The notes under the pieces were generated by a model. That model made no database searches. It was not told where the DNA came from and saw only the letters and a program-made list of their open reading frames with translations. From positions 5,580,001 through 5,644,000 of the forward strand of contig NZ_CP086322.1 in assembly GCF_023277745.1 (NCBI RefSeq): a DNA stretch of 64,000 nt, written 5' to 3'. This stretch comes from Streptomyces halobius. Its GTDB lineage: Bacteria > Actinomycetota > Actinomycetes > Streptomycetales > Streptomycetaceae. A program made the position numbers and the translations under genes. Shown piece by piece: positions 51,055 to 61,041 of the stretch (position 1 is the stretch's first letter; every line of letters starts with the position of its first letter).

Positions 51055-51210
51055 GCGCAATGTGTACCGCGCCGTGTGCGATACGTACCGCACTGTGAGC
51101 GATGCGTACCGGGGCGTGTGCATGTGATGCGGACAGGGTGTGCGCCTACATGCGCTGTGTATCGGAATGTGCGCAATGTGTATATCGGGTGTGTATCGGG
51201 TGTATCGGTG
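51055..51210. repeat. TGTGCGATGCGTACC-type repeats
   Basis: Degenerate units such as GTGTGCGATACGTACCGC, then GTGAGCGATGCGTACCGG and TGTATCGGGTGTATCGG, recur about six times upstream of the lipoprotein gene. No coding sequence is seen. Confidence 0.6.
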
Positions 51211-51244
51211 CCTGTCGGGCGACGCGCGGGAAGGTGGTGGCGGC

Positions 51245-51997
51245 ATGCGGCGCTGGTGGCGGGCGCGCCGGGGCCTGGCCTCCCTTGCCGCGCCGGCCGT
51301 GCTCGTGTCGCTGTTGGCCGGTTGCGCGAGCATGGAGGGGCTGCAGAGCGACGGGCGGGCCAGGAGGGTGAAGGCACCGGTCCCGCTGTGGCCGGATTAC
51401 TCGCCCGCCCCGCCCGGCCGCGACGAGAACCCGGCCGCCCTCAAGGCCGTCCCGGGCGTGCCGCGGATCCCGAGCGGCGATATGACGGCGGCGGACGCGC
51501 TCACCGTCCTCGACGCGGACTTCGAGGCCGAGGGCCGCACCCCGCCCGCCCCCGAGTCCGTACGCCGTCCCGTCCTGCACGACCTCACCGACGACGGCAA
51601 GCCCGACCTGATCACCGTCGTCGATCTCGATCCCCGCAACAGCGAACTGCGCGTCTACAGCGTCCGTAAGCAGCGGGTGACCCGGGTGCTGGCGCTGCGT
51701 GCCGTGCTCGCCGGCGTGGAGCTGGCGGCCGGGCATCTCGCCATCCGTGAGCCCACCGAGGACCGGCGCTATGTCGCCGTCACCGACTATGTCTGGGACG
51801 GCGACTCGATGGACCTGTGGGACCTCACCCTCGACGAGGCCGACAAGTCACACTCGTCGGGCACGGGCTCGCCGTCGCCAGGGGGCTCGCCCGACAGCCC
51901 GCCGCCACCCGGCGGCACAGCGTCGCCTGGTGGCTTTCCGTCACCCGGCAGCGCACCGTCACCCAGTGGCTCGCCACCCCTCGGAGGCGGCTCATGA
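51245..51997 (+). CDS. Lipoprotein with Pro/Gly/Ser C-terminal tail
   Basis: 250 residues from the ATG at 51245. SLAAPAVLVSLLAGC is a lipoprotein signal with the lipobox LAGC. The globular part (residues 60-200; RRPVLHDLTDDGKPDLITVV, then LDLDPRNSELRVYSVRK) resembles FG-GAP/VCBS-like beta repeats. The last 50 residues are a Pro/Ser/Gly tail. The stop overlaps a mini-ORF that leads into the histidine kinase gene, so the lipoprotein may be its accessory sensor. Confidence 0.8.
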   Translation: MRRWWRARRGLASLAAPAVLVSLLAGCASMEGLQSDGRARRVKAPVPLWPDYSPAPPGRDENPAALKAVPGVPRIPSGDMTAADALTVLDADFEAEGRTPPAPESVRRPVLHDLTDDGKPDLITVVDLDPRNSELRVYSVRKQRVTRVLALRAVLAGVELAAGHLAIREPTEDRRYVAVTDYVWDGDSMDLWDLTLDEADKSHSSGTGSPSPGGSPDSPPPPGGTASPGGFPSPGSAPSPSGSPPLGGGS

Positions 51998-52026
51998 GGC
52001 GCCTGGCCCTTGGAGGTGGCTCATGA
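51994..52026 (+). CDS. Ten-codon mini-ORF from duplicated translation start
   Basis: MRRLALGGGS starts in ATGA overlap with the lipoprotein stop and ends in ATGA overlap with the kinase start. It is one copy of a 30-bp duplication carrying a GGAGG ribosome-binding site and an ATG; the next copy starts the kinase (MRRPAPWR). Confidence 0.5.
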   Translation: MRRLALGGGS

Positions 52027-53366
52027 GACGCCCGGCCCCCTGGAGGTGGCTCACGCGACGTCTGACGCTCTCGCTCCGCTGGAAGTTCGCGCTGACCGTG
52101 ATGGCGGTGTGCTGCGCGGTTGCCGCCGTCCTCGGCGTGCTCGTTCACAACGTGGTGGCGCGGCAGACCGTCGGTCACGTCCGCGAACATGTCCGCACGG
52201 ACCTCGACACCGCGCTGGACCTCTTCGAGTACGGCACCTCGCGCGCGGACATCAACTCCGTCCTCGATCCGCCCGAACTCCCCGAGCCACTGAGCGAGTT
52301 GGTGCGCTCCGGCGAACGCGGCACGATGGTCGGGACGTATCGGGGACAGCTCGTCATGTGGGCGGCGGCACCCGCGGACAACCGGGTGCTGGCCGTCTGG
52401 ACTCCGTACAGCGGCACCCGGCGCTCCCTGGAGATGCTCGATACGGCCATCCTCGGCTCGGCGGTGCTCGCCGCCACCGCCGTCGCGCTCGCCGGGCTGT
52501 TCCTCGCCCAGCGCATCAGCCGCCGCCTGGGCACCACCGCGGCCGTCGCCCGCCGGATCACCGCCGGCGATCTGGACGCCCGGGTCGGCGTCGGGACGGG
52601 GCGGAAGCCGGGCGCGGGGCCCGCGGGCCAGGACGAGGTGACGGCGGTGGCCGCGGCCCTGGACTCGATGGCCGGTTCCCTGCAGAGCCGCCTCCAGGCC
52701 GAGCAGCGCTTCACCGCCGACGTCGCCCATGAACTGCGCACCCCGCTCACCGGCATCCTCGCCTCGGCCGATCTGCTCCCGGAGGGCCGCCCCAAGGAGA
52801 TGATCAACGACCGGCTGCGGGCGCTGCACCGGCTCACCGAGGATCTGCTGGAGATCTCCCGGCTGGACTCCGGCACCGAGCACGCCGACGTCGACTCGTA
52901 CGAACTGGGCGCGCTGGTGGAACGCACCGTACGCGCCACCGGGCTCGACACCGAGGTGCATATCGCCACCGACCCGGCCACCGGCGCGCCCGCCGACACG
53001 GTGGTCGAGACGGACCGGCGCCGCCTTGACCGCATCATCGCCAACCTGGTGATCAACGCGCACCGGCACGGAGCGCCCCCGGTCGTGGTCACGGTGGACG
53101 CGCCGCCCGGCGGCACCCCGACCATCGAGGTACGCGACCACGGGCCGGGCTACCCCGACGAACTACTGCACCACGGCCCGCAGCGCTTCCGCACCGATGC
53201 CCCCGGCCGCGGCAGGGGCCACGGCCTCGGCCTGACCATCGCGGTCGGCCAGGCCGCCGTCCTCGGCATCGATCTGACCTTCGGCAACGCCCCCGACGGC
53301 GGCGCCCGGGCGACCCTTCACCTGCCGGCCCAGCCCCCGCGGCGCCCCACCGCCGCCCACCGCTGA
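52023..53366 (+). CDS. Sensor histidine kinase
   Basis: 447 residues from the ATG at 52023 (GGAGG at 52012). The first membrane helix is FALTVMAVCCAVAAVLGVLV and the second LDTAILGSAVLAATAVALAG. About 100 extracytoplasmic residues lie between, with HVREHVRTDLDTALDLFEYG. A HAMP follows (RRLGTTAAVARRITAGDLDA), then the H-box DVAHELRTPLTGILAS, the N-box RIIANLVINAHRHG and the G-boxes DHGPGYPD and GRGHGLGL. It is complete. No response regulator is adjacent; the upstream lipoprotein is a possible partner in sensing. Confidence 0.93.
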   Translation: MRRPAPWRWLTRRLTLSLRWKFALTVMAVCCAVAAVLGVLVHNVVARQTVGHVREHVRTDLDTALDLFEYGTSRADINSVLDPPELPEPLSELVRSGERGTMVGTYRGQLVMWAAAPADNRVLAVWTPYSGTRRSLEMLDTAILGSAVLAATAVALAGLFLAQRISRRLGTTAAVARRITAGDLDARVGVGTGRKPGAGPAGQDEVTAVAAALDSMAGSLQSRLQAEQRFTADVAHELRTPLTGILASADLLPEGRPKEMINDRLRALHRLTEDLLEISRLDSGTEHADVDSYELGALVERTVRATGLDTEVHIATDPATGAPADTVVETDRRRLDRIIANLVINAHRHGAPPVVVTVDAPPGGTPTIEVRDHGPGYPDELLHHGPQRFRTDAPGRGRGHGLGLTIAVGQAAVLGIDLTFGNAPDGGARATLHLPAQPPRRPTAAHR

Positions 53367-53422
53367 CCGACGACGGGCGTCCCACTGCTCCCCCTTCCCG
53401 TCTCACCAGCCATTGCCGTCTC

Positions 53423-55537
53423 TCACCAGTCGATATCGTCCGGCTCAATGTCATCCGGCGGCTCCGGAGCACGCTGATCGTCCTCAACCGCCCCCATCAC
53501 CATCGCCGCCGGCGCTCCTGCTCCCACACCGGCTTCCGCTCCTGCGCCTGCTCCCGCTTCCGCGTCCCCCTCCCGACCCGCCAGCACATCCAGGATCTGC
53601 TGCCCGTACTTCGCGAGCTTGTTCTCGCCGACCCCGTTGACCGTCCCCAGCGCGGCCGTGGTCGCCGGCCGGGCCGTGGCGATCTCGCGCAGCGTCGCGT
53701 CATGGAAGATCACATACGCGGGGACGCCCTGCTCCTTGGCCGTACGGCCCCGCCAGGCCCGCAGCGCCTCGAACACCGGCAGCGCTTCCTCGGACAGATC
53801 CACCGGCGCCTGCTTGCCCTTCGCCGTCCGCGCGCCCTTCGCCGCCTTCGCGGCCTTCTCCGGCTCCCGCCGCATCGGCACCTCGCGCCGGCCGCGCAGT
53901 ACATCGCCGCTCGCCGCCGTGAGTACCAGCGTGCCGTAATCACCCTCGACGGCCAGCAGCCCCTGCGCGAGCAACTGCCGTACCACACCCCGCCATTCGG
54001 CCTCCCGCAGATCATCGCCGATCCCGAAGACACTCAGCCCGTCATGATCGAACTGAATCACCTTGGCGGTCTTCCGGCCCATCAAAATGTCGATGATCTG
54101 GCCCGCCCCGAACTTCTGCCCCCGCTCGCGCTGCAACCGCACCACCGTCGACAGCAGCTTCTGTGCGGCGACCGTGCCATCCCACGTCCGCGGCGGCGTC
54201 AGGCACGTATCGCAGTTGCCGCACGCCTCGCTCTCGCTCTTCTGCCCGAAGTACGCCAGCAGCCGCACCCGACGGCACTGCACCGTCTCGCACAGCGCGA
54301 GCATGGCGTCCAGATGGGCGGACAACCGCCGCCGATGCGCGTCGTCCCCCTCCGACCCGTCGATCATCTTCCGCTGCTGCACCACATCCTGCAGCCCATA
54401 GGCCAGCCAGGCCGTCGACGGCAGCCCGTCCCGCCCGGCACGCCCCGTCTCCTGGTAGTAACCCTCCACCGACTTCGGCAGGTCCAGATGCGCTACGAAC
54501 CGCACATCCGGCTTGTCGATCCCCATCCCGAACGCGATCGTGGCGACCATGACCAGGCCGTCCTCCCGCAGGAACCGGGCCTGGTGCGCGGCGCGCGTAC
54601 GGGCGTCGAGGCCGGCGTGATACGGCAGCGCGTCGATCCCGTTCTGCACCAGGAACTGGGCGGTCTTCTCCACCGACGCACGCGAGAGGCAGTACACGAT
54701 CCCCGCGTCCCCGGCGTGCTCGCCGCGCAGCAGTTCCAGCAACTGCTTCTTCGGCTCGCTCTTGGCCGCGATCCGGTACTGGATGTTGGGGCGGTCGAAG
54801 CTCGCCACGAAATGCCGGGCGTCCGCCATCCGCAGCCGTGAGGTGATCTCATCATGCGTGGCCTCGGTCGCGGTGGCGGTCAGCGCGATCCGCGGCACAT
54901 CGGGCCAGCGCTCGTGCAGCATCGACAGCGCCAGATAGTCCGGCCGGAAGTCATGGCCCCACTGGGCGACACAGTGCGCCTCATCGATCGCGAAGAGTGC
55001 GACCTTCCCCCGGTCCAGCAGGCTCAGCGTCTGCTCCACCCGCAGCCGCTCGGGCGCCAGATACAGCAGATCCAGCTCCCCGGCGAGAAACTCGGCCTCC
55101 ACCAGCCGCCGCTCCTCGAAATCCTGCGTGGAGTTGAGGAACCCGGCTCGCACACCCAGCGCCCGCAACGCGTCGACCTGGTCCTGCATCAGCGCGATGA
55201 GCGGCGAGATCACCACACCCACGCCACTGCGCACCAAGGCCGGGATCTGATAGCAGAGCGACTTACCACCACCGGTCGGCATCAGGACGACCGCGTCCCC
55301 GCCCCCTATGACGTGCTCGATGATCTCCTGCTGACTGCCGCGGAACGCGTCGTACCCGAACACCCGGCGCAGCACCTGCACCGCCTCGCCCACACCGCCC
55401 GACGCGCTCTCCGTCCCGGTACCGCGCCCCGGCCCCAGACCCATGTCCGCGCTCACGTACGTGCCCACGTCTGTGCCCACGTCCGCGCCCACAGCCACTT
55501 CCATGTCTTCCATGTCTTCCACGTCCGCCTCAGCCAT
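53423..55537 (-). CDS. recQ: RecQ-family ATP-dependent DNA helicase
   Basis: 704 residues. Walker A is [17 protein letters not shown], the DEAH box [18 protein letters not shown], and [28 protein letters not shown] and [13 protein letters not shown] follow. A zinc site ([12 protein letters not shown]), a winged-helix RQC part and an HRDC-like domain at about 570-640 ([14 protein letters not shown]) complete it. The first 50 residues ([18 protein letters not shown]) and last 60 ([18 protein letters not shown]) are low complexity additions. The gene is convergent with the kinase. Confidence 0.95.
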   Translation of the reverse strand: MAEADVEDMEDMEVAVGADVGTDVGTYVSADMGLGPGRGTGTESASGGVGEAVQVLRRVFGYDAFRGSQQEIIEHVIGGGDAVVLMPTGGGKSLCYQIPALVRSGVGVVISPLIALMQDQVDALRALGVRAGFLNSTQDFEERRLVEAEFLAGELDLLYLAPERLRVEQTLSLLDRGKVALFAIDEAHCVAQWGHDFRPDYLALSMLHERWPDVPRIALTATATEATHDEITSRLRMADARHFVASFDRPNIQYRIAAKSEPKKQLLELLRGEHAGDAGIVYCLSRASVEKTAQFLVQNGIDALPYHAGLDARTRAAHQARFLREDGLVMVATIAFGMGIDKPDVRFVAHLDLPKSVEGYYQETGRAGRDGLPSTAWLAYGLQDVVQQRKMIDGSEGDDAHRRRLSAHLDAMLALCETVQCRRVRLLAYFGQKSESEACGNCDTCLTPPRTWDGTVAAQKLLSTVVRLQRERGQKFGAGQIIDILMGRKTAKVIQFDHDGLSVFGIGDDLREAEWRGVVRQLLAQGLLAVEGDYGTLVLTAASGDVLRGRREVPMRREPEKAAKAAKGARTAKGKQAPVDLSEEALPVFEALRAWRGRTAKEQGVPAYVIFHDATLREIATARPATTAALGTVNGVGENKLAKYGQQILDVLAGREGDAEAGAGAGAEAGVGAGAPAAMVMGAVEDDQRAPEPPDDIEPDDIDW

Positions 55538-55577
55538 CCCTGAAGCGTACGAGCTACCGCCCGGTCGCCGTGCGGCC

Positions 55578-55586
55578 TGTGGATAA
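55578..55586 (-). promoter_or_regulatory. DnaA box upstream of recQ
   Basis: TGTGGATAA is the exact reverse complement of TTATCCACA. It lies 41 bp upstream of the recQ start and might couple this repair helicase to DnaA level; chance is also possible. Confidence 0.4.
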
Positions 55587-55984
55587 CTCGCTGCTGGACC
55601 TCATCACCGGGCCTCATCGTTGGTCTCGTCACCGGACTCGTCACTGAGGAAGGCCCAAGCCGTCGAGGGCGAGGCGGGCGGTCTTGAAGTCGGAGGGTTT
55701 GGTACCGGTGTGGCCTCGACTCGGGAGTGGCCGGATAGATCAACGGTTCCTTGGGGGAATTTCACAGCGAGGTCATGCTCCTCGCGCGGCCCCGCTCCGC
55801 CACACCACGTCGACCGCCGGCGTCGCTTCCGTGTACGCGCTGGGACACCGCCGACCGTCTGCCGGTCCTATCCGGTTCCGTTCGCCGACCAGCCGCATGC
55901 CGCATCAGCTCGCGCCGCCATGCTTCCCGACCGGGCGATCGAGCGGATTCGCACCGTGTCCACCATCAGCTTTGGACAACTGCC
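55587..55984. other. Intergenic region without clear gene
   Basis: About 400 bp between recQ and the IS3 remnant. Short frames exist on both strands, none convincing. This is the start of the decayed accessory part of the window. Confidence 0.5.
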
Positions 55985-56241
55985 TGCATCCGGGGTGGCC
56001 TTCGGGTCGCACCGGGCGAGGCCTTTGCGGCGGGGCTGACTCCGGCGAGTTCGGCCTCGCGCATCAGCCGCTCGACCCGCTTCCGGTCCACGGCCACATC
56101 CTCGTGATGAAGGACGGCGTGCACGCGCGGCGAGCCGTAGATCCCGCTGGGGTCGGCGTGGATCCGTCGGATCTTCTCGGTCAGCTCCCCCTCGCGGCCG
56201 CGCCGCTCGACGGTTCCGGCTTTGCACGACGCCGGCGGCAG
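55985..56241 (-). mobile_element. IS3-family transposase (OrfB) fragment
   Basis: On the minus strand GELTEKIRRIHADPSGIYG, then SPRVHAVLHHEDVAVDRKRV and ERLMREAELAGVSP, is the conserved N-terminal half of IS3 OrfB. After a frame change it continues RRKGLARCDPKATPDAG. The DDE catalytic part is missing. Flanking frames (LLDEHPQLGNEPALGEPQIV near 56300) may come from a different disrupted gene. Confidence 0.8.
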
Positions 56242-56440
56242 TAGGTAGAGGGACGATCTGCGGTTCCCCGAGTGCGGGCTCGTTCCCCAGCTGCGGGTGC
56301 TCGTCCAGGAGCGTCATCACCTGGTCGGGTCGTGCGAGCTGAGCGGCGAACGAGCCAAGGCCGTCCGCGGTACCTCGTGAACGATGCCGTGTCGGGAGTG
56401 CGGGGGTGGCGGCCGGCCTCCCCGCCGGGGTGCGGGGACG

Positions 56441-57160
56441 TCAGTCGGCGGGCAGCACGCTGACGTTGCCGCCGCCGCTGCTGGCCTTGATCTTGTGGGG
56501 GGACGCGGAGTCGTTCTGCACGCTCACCTTGCGGTTGCCGCCGCCGGTCTCGGCATTCACGTCGTACGAGCCCTTGGGCAGCCGGACTGTGGTGTTACCG
56601 CCGCCCGTGTCCGCCTCCACCTTGTCGGGCGCCGCCGTGAGGGCGACGGTGACGTCGCCGCCGCCGACGCGGGCGGTCACCGTCCTGGCGGTGGAGTCCG
56701 TTATCCGCACCGATCCGCCGTCGGACTTGGCGTAGGTGGCGCCGGAGAGGCCGCGGACGGTGATCTCGCCGCCCCCGAGCGTCAGGTGGGTGGCAGTGGC
56801 CGCGGGCACCTCGACGCGGTACTTCACCACGCACTTGTCGGCGCCGGCGCCGCACCCCGGGTTCTTCAGCAGCAGCTCACCGCCCTTGACCGAGTGCTCG
56901 GTCGGCGGCTGGTCGTCGCTGTACTCGTACTTCTCGGTCACCTTGATGACGTCCCCCGTGCCGGGAATGACTTCGATGGCTCCCGCGTGGTCGTCCACGC
57001 GCAGCGAGGTGGCCTTCTCCTTGACCTCGTACGACTGCTCGCCTCTCTTGATGGGCGTCGCCGAGCAGGCGCTGGTCAGCAGTGCCGTGGCGGCGACCGC
57101 GCACAGCGCGGCCTGCTGCGCTCCGCCTGCGGTACGAAGGGAGTGCTGCTTGGTCTTCAT
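56441..57160 (-). CDS. DUF4097 lipoprotein
   Basis: 239 residues. The signal ends in a lipobox (LLTSAC). The mature part is a right-handed beta-helix-like repeat (VRITDSTARTVTARVGGGDV; KVEADTGGGNTTVRLPKGSY; DVNAETGGGNRKVSVQND), with GGG-(D/N) turns in about five rungs, as in DUF4097 adhesin-like proteins. Role unknown; probably cell-surface. The gene is intact and seems to be the only healthy one in this stretch. Confidence 0.85.
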   Translation of the reverse strand: MKTKQHSLRTAGGAQQAALCAVAATALLTSACSATPIKRGEQSYEVKEKATSLRVDDHAGAIEVIPGTGDVIKVTEKYEYSDDQPPTEHSVKGGELLLKNPGCGAGADKCVVKYRVEVPAATATHLTLGGGEITVRGLSGATYAKSDGGSVRITDSTARTVTARVGGGDVTVALTAAPDKVEADTGGGNTTVRLPKGSYDVNAETGGGNRKVSVQNDSASPHKIKASSGGGNVSVLPAD

Positions 57161-57227
57161 GGGGTTGCTGTTCCTCTGCTGTACTGGGAAGGGCGGTGTG
57201 GGGTGGAAGCGGTCCGGCGCGGTGGGC

Positions 57228-57722
57228 TCAGATCCCGCGCGCCCTCAGGTGTCGGGGAGAGCCGCCCGCGAACGCGGAGACGTGCTTGTAGCGGCCTTTC
57301 ACCTCGGCGACCCAGAAGTGGTCGGCGATGATGACCGGCGGCACCGGCTGGACCCGGCGGGGGAGCCGGAAGGCCAGGTGCACGTCCTCCGCGTCGCTCG
57401 GCACCTTGCCCCAGGTCGCCGGTATGGAACCCCCGTCGGAGTCCAAGCGTATACGGGAGGTCTTTGTCAACCAGCGTGGGATTACCGGACTTGTCTGTAC
57501 CGCGCTCCACTGCGTTGGGGTCGTTCTTCATGGCTACCGCGTCTGGGCTGTCCAGCTTCTCGAAGTCCTCCAAGAGGAGTTCATCACCTGGTTGAACCTC
57601 GCGGTTTCCAACGTGGGTTCCGATGCCTCCTGCACAGTGGTGGCGGTGAACCCGACCCCGGTGAGTCCGAGGGCCGCAGTGGCCACGCCCATGCCCACCC
57701 CGCACGCCGGTTCGCGAATCTG
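57228..57722 (-). pseudogene. Frameshifted secreted-protein gene
   Basis: Three minus-strand frames join into one plausible protein: a signal-like start (VATAALGLTGVGFTATTV, near 57690), then GDELLLEDFEKLDSPDAVAM and ERGTDKSGNPTLVDKDLPYT, then IRLDSDGGSIPATWGKVPSD up to YKHVSAFAGGSPRHLRARGI. Shifts lie near 57590 and 57455. A normal secreted protein of about 160 residues is inferred; no function recognised. A sequencing error cannot be excluded. Confidence 0.65.
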
Positions 57723-58819
57723 ACGGCTTGCGATGTCTTCCCATTGCCGCTTTCCCTTCGGTCGGTTGTGGGGGCAGGAGCACGAAAGCCGCTCTCGGTC
57801 GGAAGATGCCGAATTCCGCCTCCGGATGCCCTAGCCCACTGAATGACACCAGCCGCCCCCGTCTACAACCGATATTGATGAGTTCAAGCAGCAGGCCGCC
57901 GCCCGACGCGACGCGCGACGAAACCCCTCCAAGGGCTTCGGCGTGCCACGGCCGGTCCTGCGACTAAGCGTGGGGACTTCCTCATTCAGGTGTACGCGGA
58001 TGCCGGTGCGCTGCCACTCGGGCTTCAGCAGCGTGCCCGGCTCTCCGGGACACCGCCGTACCGTGTCCGGCTTCCCGGTGTTCTGGTATTCCTCGTGTTC
58101 TGGTATTCCTCGAAGCCTGGCCGCAGCACTCCAAGGTTCATGCACAGGATCATCGTGCGCGTCACGCCTCCTGTGAAACGACCTTCCAGGAGCCTGGCGT
58201 CCTCCCGGGCCCTGGGTGCCCCGGGCGCTACGGGGGCCATGTCTATGTGCGCCTCCCGGCGGGCCTCGCGAGAAGGCGCCAGGGCGAGGCGGTCGACGCC
58301 ACGTCGAGCCCGGGCGAGAGTGCGGGCTCCGCACCGACGGGGGCGGGCACCACCTTCCGTACCGCGACCGTGACATTCGGCAGCGGACTTCGCGGCCGGG
58401 CTGCGGAGTGGTGGCGCCGAACCGCTGATGTTCCCGACTGGCTGGTGTTCCCGACTGATGGCCAGTCATGTCAGATTAAAGAGCCCTTATCGCGCCCGCA
58501 GTGGCAAATGGGACTCAATTACTGAATCGGGCATATCGGCCTCAGTGATGCACTTCACAATGAGGATCGGGGCCCTGTCGGCGTCGCGCGTCCGGGATGT
58601 CCGCTTCCCGTCAACTCCGTTGTTCTTTTCCCTTCTTGGGTATCGATCTGCAAGATCTCGTATCGCTCTGTGGCAAAGATCCGCAGCGCAGTGTGACGCC
58701 ATGTCCGAATGAATGCATCCAATCGATCTTCGTTGTATTGCAGGCATCTTGTCCCGGTGAAATCGATGTGTTTACTTTTGGCCCTCCGCAGAATCCAATG
58801 ACGCGGGAATCCAACACCG
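57723..58819. other. Gene-poor region upstream of the riboswitch
   Basis: About 1.1 kb in which I support no gene. A 17-bp unit GTGTTCTGGTATTCCTC is duplicated at 58078-58111. The part from 58450 to 58800 is the least GC-rich of the window. The promoter for the riboswitch transcript should lie at its right end. Confidence 0.5.
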
Positions 58820-59016
58820 GAGCGCCGAATCCTGCCGCCGGTGGGGGAAAACAACGACATCACGGCAGGAGCGGGGGAACCAGGTAAGGCGCCGGGCTGT
58901 GCCCACCCGTACGGTCCGGCTTGGGGTGAAGACGCGCCGCAGCGCTCCACGCTGCTTCCCACGCGCGGCCGGGCAACTCCTGTCCGAACCCGACAGCTCA
59001 CCTCGCAGGCGTAGGA
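58820..59016 (+). promoter_or_regulatory. ydaO-type c-di-AMP riboswitch
   Basis: The conserved blocks appear in order: CGCCGAATCCTGCCG at 58823, GCGGGGGAACCAGGTAA, GGGGTGAAGACGC, and CGAACCCGACAGCTCACCTCG with GCAGGCG near 59010. They match the ydaO/yuaA consensus. It ends about 14 nt before the start of the cell-wall hydrolase gene. In Streptomyces such riboswitches turn off rpf/lytic genes when c-di-AMP is high. Confidence 0.92.
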
Positions 59017-59029
59017 GAGGAAGATTTCT

Positions 59030-60211
59030 ATGTCTGCACGTGGGCGTCATCGCCGATACAAGCCCAACCGCATTTCGCGCGCCTACCTCACCATCACCGC
59101 CGGCGGTGCCGGCATAGCCCTCCCCCTGATCGGGGCCGGCGCGGCGCACGCCGCTTCCGTCGATACCTGGGACAAGGTCGCCGAGTGCGAGAGCAGCGGT
59201 GACTGGACAATCAACACCGGCAATGGCTTCTACGGTGGTCTGCAGTTCACCCAGAGCACGTGGCAGGAGTTCGGCGGCGGGGAGCACGCCCCTCGGGCCG
59301 ACCTCGCCTCCAAGGACCAGCAGATCACCACCGCGGAGAAGGTGCTCAAGGTCCAGGGCCCCGGCGCCTGGCCGGTGTGCGGGCCCAAGGCCGGTCTGAC
59401 CCGTGGCGGCGGCGCGCCCGACATCTCTCCGGACGACCAGAAGGAGTCTGCTCCGGCCAAGGCCGCTCCCAAGGCCGAGCGCAAGGCCGCTCCCAAGGCC
59501 GAGCGCAAGGCCGAGCGCAAGCCTGCTGCGGGCAGCGGCAAGCACCGCAAGCCCGACTCGTACACGGTCGCCTCCGGCGACACCCTGTACAAGATCGCCC
59601 ATGACCATGACGTCGAGGGTGGCTGGGAGACGGTCTACGACGACAACCGTGAGGCCGTCGGCCAGAACCCGAACCTGATCCACCCGGGTCTGGAACTCTC
59701 CCTCCACGGGGATGCGGCTCCCGCGCCGGAGCGGAAGGCCCCGAAGCATGCCACGGCCGCCCCGAAGCCCGCGCCGGCCCCGGAGAAGAAGGCTCAGCAG
59801 TCGTCCTCCGGGTACACCGCCCCGGTTCACTCGGCCATCGGCACCCCCTACCACAAGCCCGGCAGCGCCTGGTCCAGCGGTTACCACACGGGCGTCGACT
59901 TCCCCGTTTCCTCCGGCACCGCCGTGAAGGCCATCGGTGCGGGCGAGGTCGTTTCCGCCGGTTGGGGTGGCGCCTACGGCAACCAGGTCGTCATCCGCCA
60001 CCACGACGGCAAGTACAGCCAGTACGCGCACCTGTCGAACATGAGCGTCCGGGCCGGCCAGTCGGTCTCCGGTGGCCAGCAGATCGGCTACTCCGGCTCG
60101 ACGGGCAACGCCTTCGGCCCGCACCTGCACTTCGAGATCCGCACCGGCCCCGGCTACGGCTCGGACGTTGACCCCCTCGCCTACCTCCGGGCGCACGGCG
60201 TCACCATCTGA
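59030..60211 (+). CDS. Rpf-like transglycosylase / LysM / M23 peptidase cell-wall hydrolase
   Basis: 393 residues. The signal peptide ends near AGAAHAA-S. The resuscitation-promoting-factor (lysozyme-like) domain is at about 43-118 (DTWDKVAECESSGDWTINTG, then GGLQFTQSTWQEFGG), with the catalytic Glu in AECESS. A Lys/Ala-rich linker leads to LysM (DSYTVASGDTLYKIAHDHDV). A second linker leads to the M23 domain, with HTGVDFPVSSGTAVKAIG and HLHFEIRTGPG. All catalytic motifs are present. It cleaves both glycan strands and peptide bridges and should act in germination and growth; c-di-AMP riboswitch upstream. Confidence 0.95.
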   Translation: MSARGRHRRYKPNRISRAYLTITAGGAGIALPLIGAGAAHAASVDTWDKVAECESSGDWTINTGNGFYGGLQFTQSTWQEFGGGEHAPRADLASKDQQITTAEKVLKVQGPGAWPVCGPKAGLTRGGGAPDISPDDQKESAPAKAAPKAERKAAPKAERKAERKPAAGSGKHRKPDSYTVASGDTLYKIAHDHDVEGGWETVYDDNREAVGQNPNLIHPGLELSLHGDAAPAPERKAPKHATAAPKPAPAPEKKAQQSSSGYTAPVHSAIGTPYHKPGSAWSSGYHTGVDFPVSSGTAVKAIGAGEVVSAGWGGAYGNQVVIRHHDGKYSQYAHLSNMSVRAGQSVSGGQQIGYSGSTGNAFGPHLHFEIRTGPGYGSDVDPLAYLRAHGVTI

Positions 60212-60521
60212 ATTCCGCCTGGCATCACCTGAGGTGCCCGTCCCCTCGTAGAACCGTTATGTCCTGCTCTCGGACACAGGGGTGCCGTCACCGCCCCCTG
60301 ACCAAGAGTTCACCAAGGGGAGCATCCAGACCCCGCCCTCGCCGGTCGACGGAGGCTACGAGCGCGTTCGCATCGAACGATCCCGCCGACGCCGGGCGCT
60401 GTAACCGGGGGACAGTTCGCCCCTGGTTGCAGCGTCCCAACCTAATGCCGCATCAGGCAACGTTCGCCCTGCGGTGCGTCCCTGCCTGTCGACGGGTTTG
60501 GTCGCCGGCGATAATCGACCG

Positions 60522-61034
60522 GTGAGCACCGTCGAACGCCCTATGCCGCCCCTGAACGCCGACGAGCGCACCACGCTCGAAAGCTGGCTTGACTTTCACC
60601 GCGCCACCCTCGCCATGAAGTGCGAAGGCCTGGACGACGAGCAGGCCGCCGACGCGTCCGTGCCACCATCCGGCTGCACGCTGACCGGCCTCGTCCAGCA
60701 CATGGCGGAGGTGGAGCGGAACTGGTTCCGCCGAGTGTTCGCCGGAGAACAGGCCCCGCCCATCTACGACCCGCAGGCCGACCCCCGTGGCCCCGACGGC
60801 GGCTTCGAACTGGCCGAGGGCGCCACCTTGCGCGACGCCCTCGCCACCTGGCGCGCGGAGGTCACCCGCGCCCGCGAGCGCTGCGCCGACCGTGCTCTGG
60901 CCGACACCGGTCGCTTCATGGAGCAAGCCGTCAGCCTCCGCTGGATCTACGTCCACATGATCGAGGAGTACGCCCGCCACAACGGCCACGCCGACCTGCT
61001 CCGGGAACGCATCGACGGGACCACCGGCGTATAG
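60522..61034 (+). CDS. DinB-family (DUF664, mycothiol-transferase-like) protein
   Basis: 170 residues from the GTG at 60522 (alternative ATG 60543). [38 protein letters not shown] and [20 protein letters not shown] carry the three His metal ligands of the four-helix DinB fold ([18 protein letters not shown]). Family members transfer mycothiol or handle small electrophiles. It is the last intact gene before the decayed end. Confidence 0.93.
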   Translation: MSTVERPMPPLNADERTTLESWLDFHRATLAMKCEGLDDEQAADASVPPSGCTLTGLVQHMAEVERNWFRRVFAGEQAPPIYDPQADPRGPDGGFELAEGATLRDALATWRAEVTRARERCADRALADTGRFMEQAVSLRWIYVHMIEEYARHNGHADLLRERIDGTTGV

Positions 61035-61041
61035 CGCCGGA

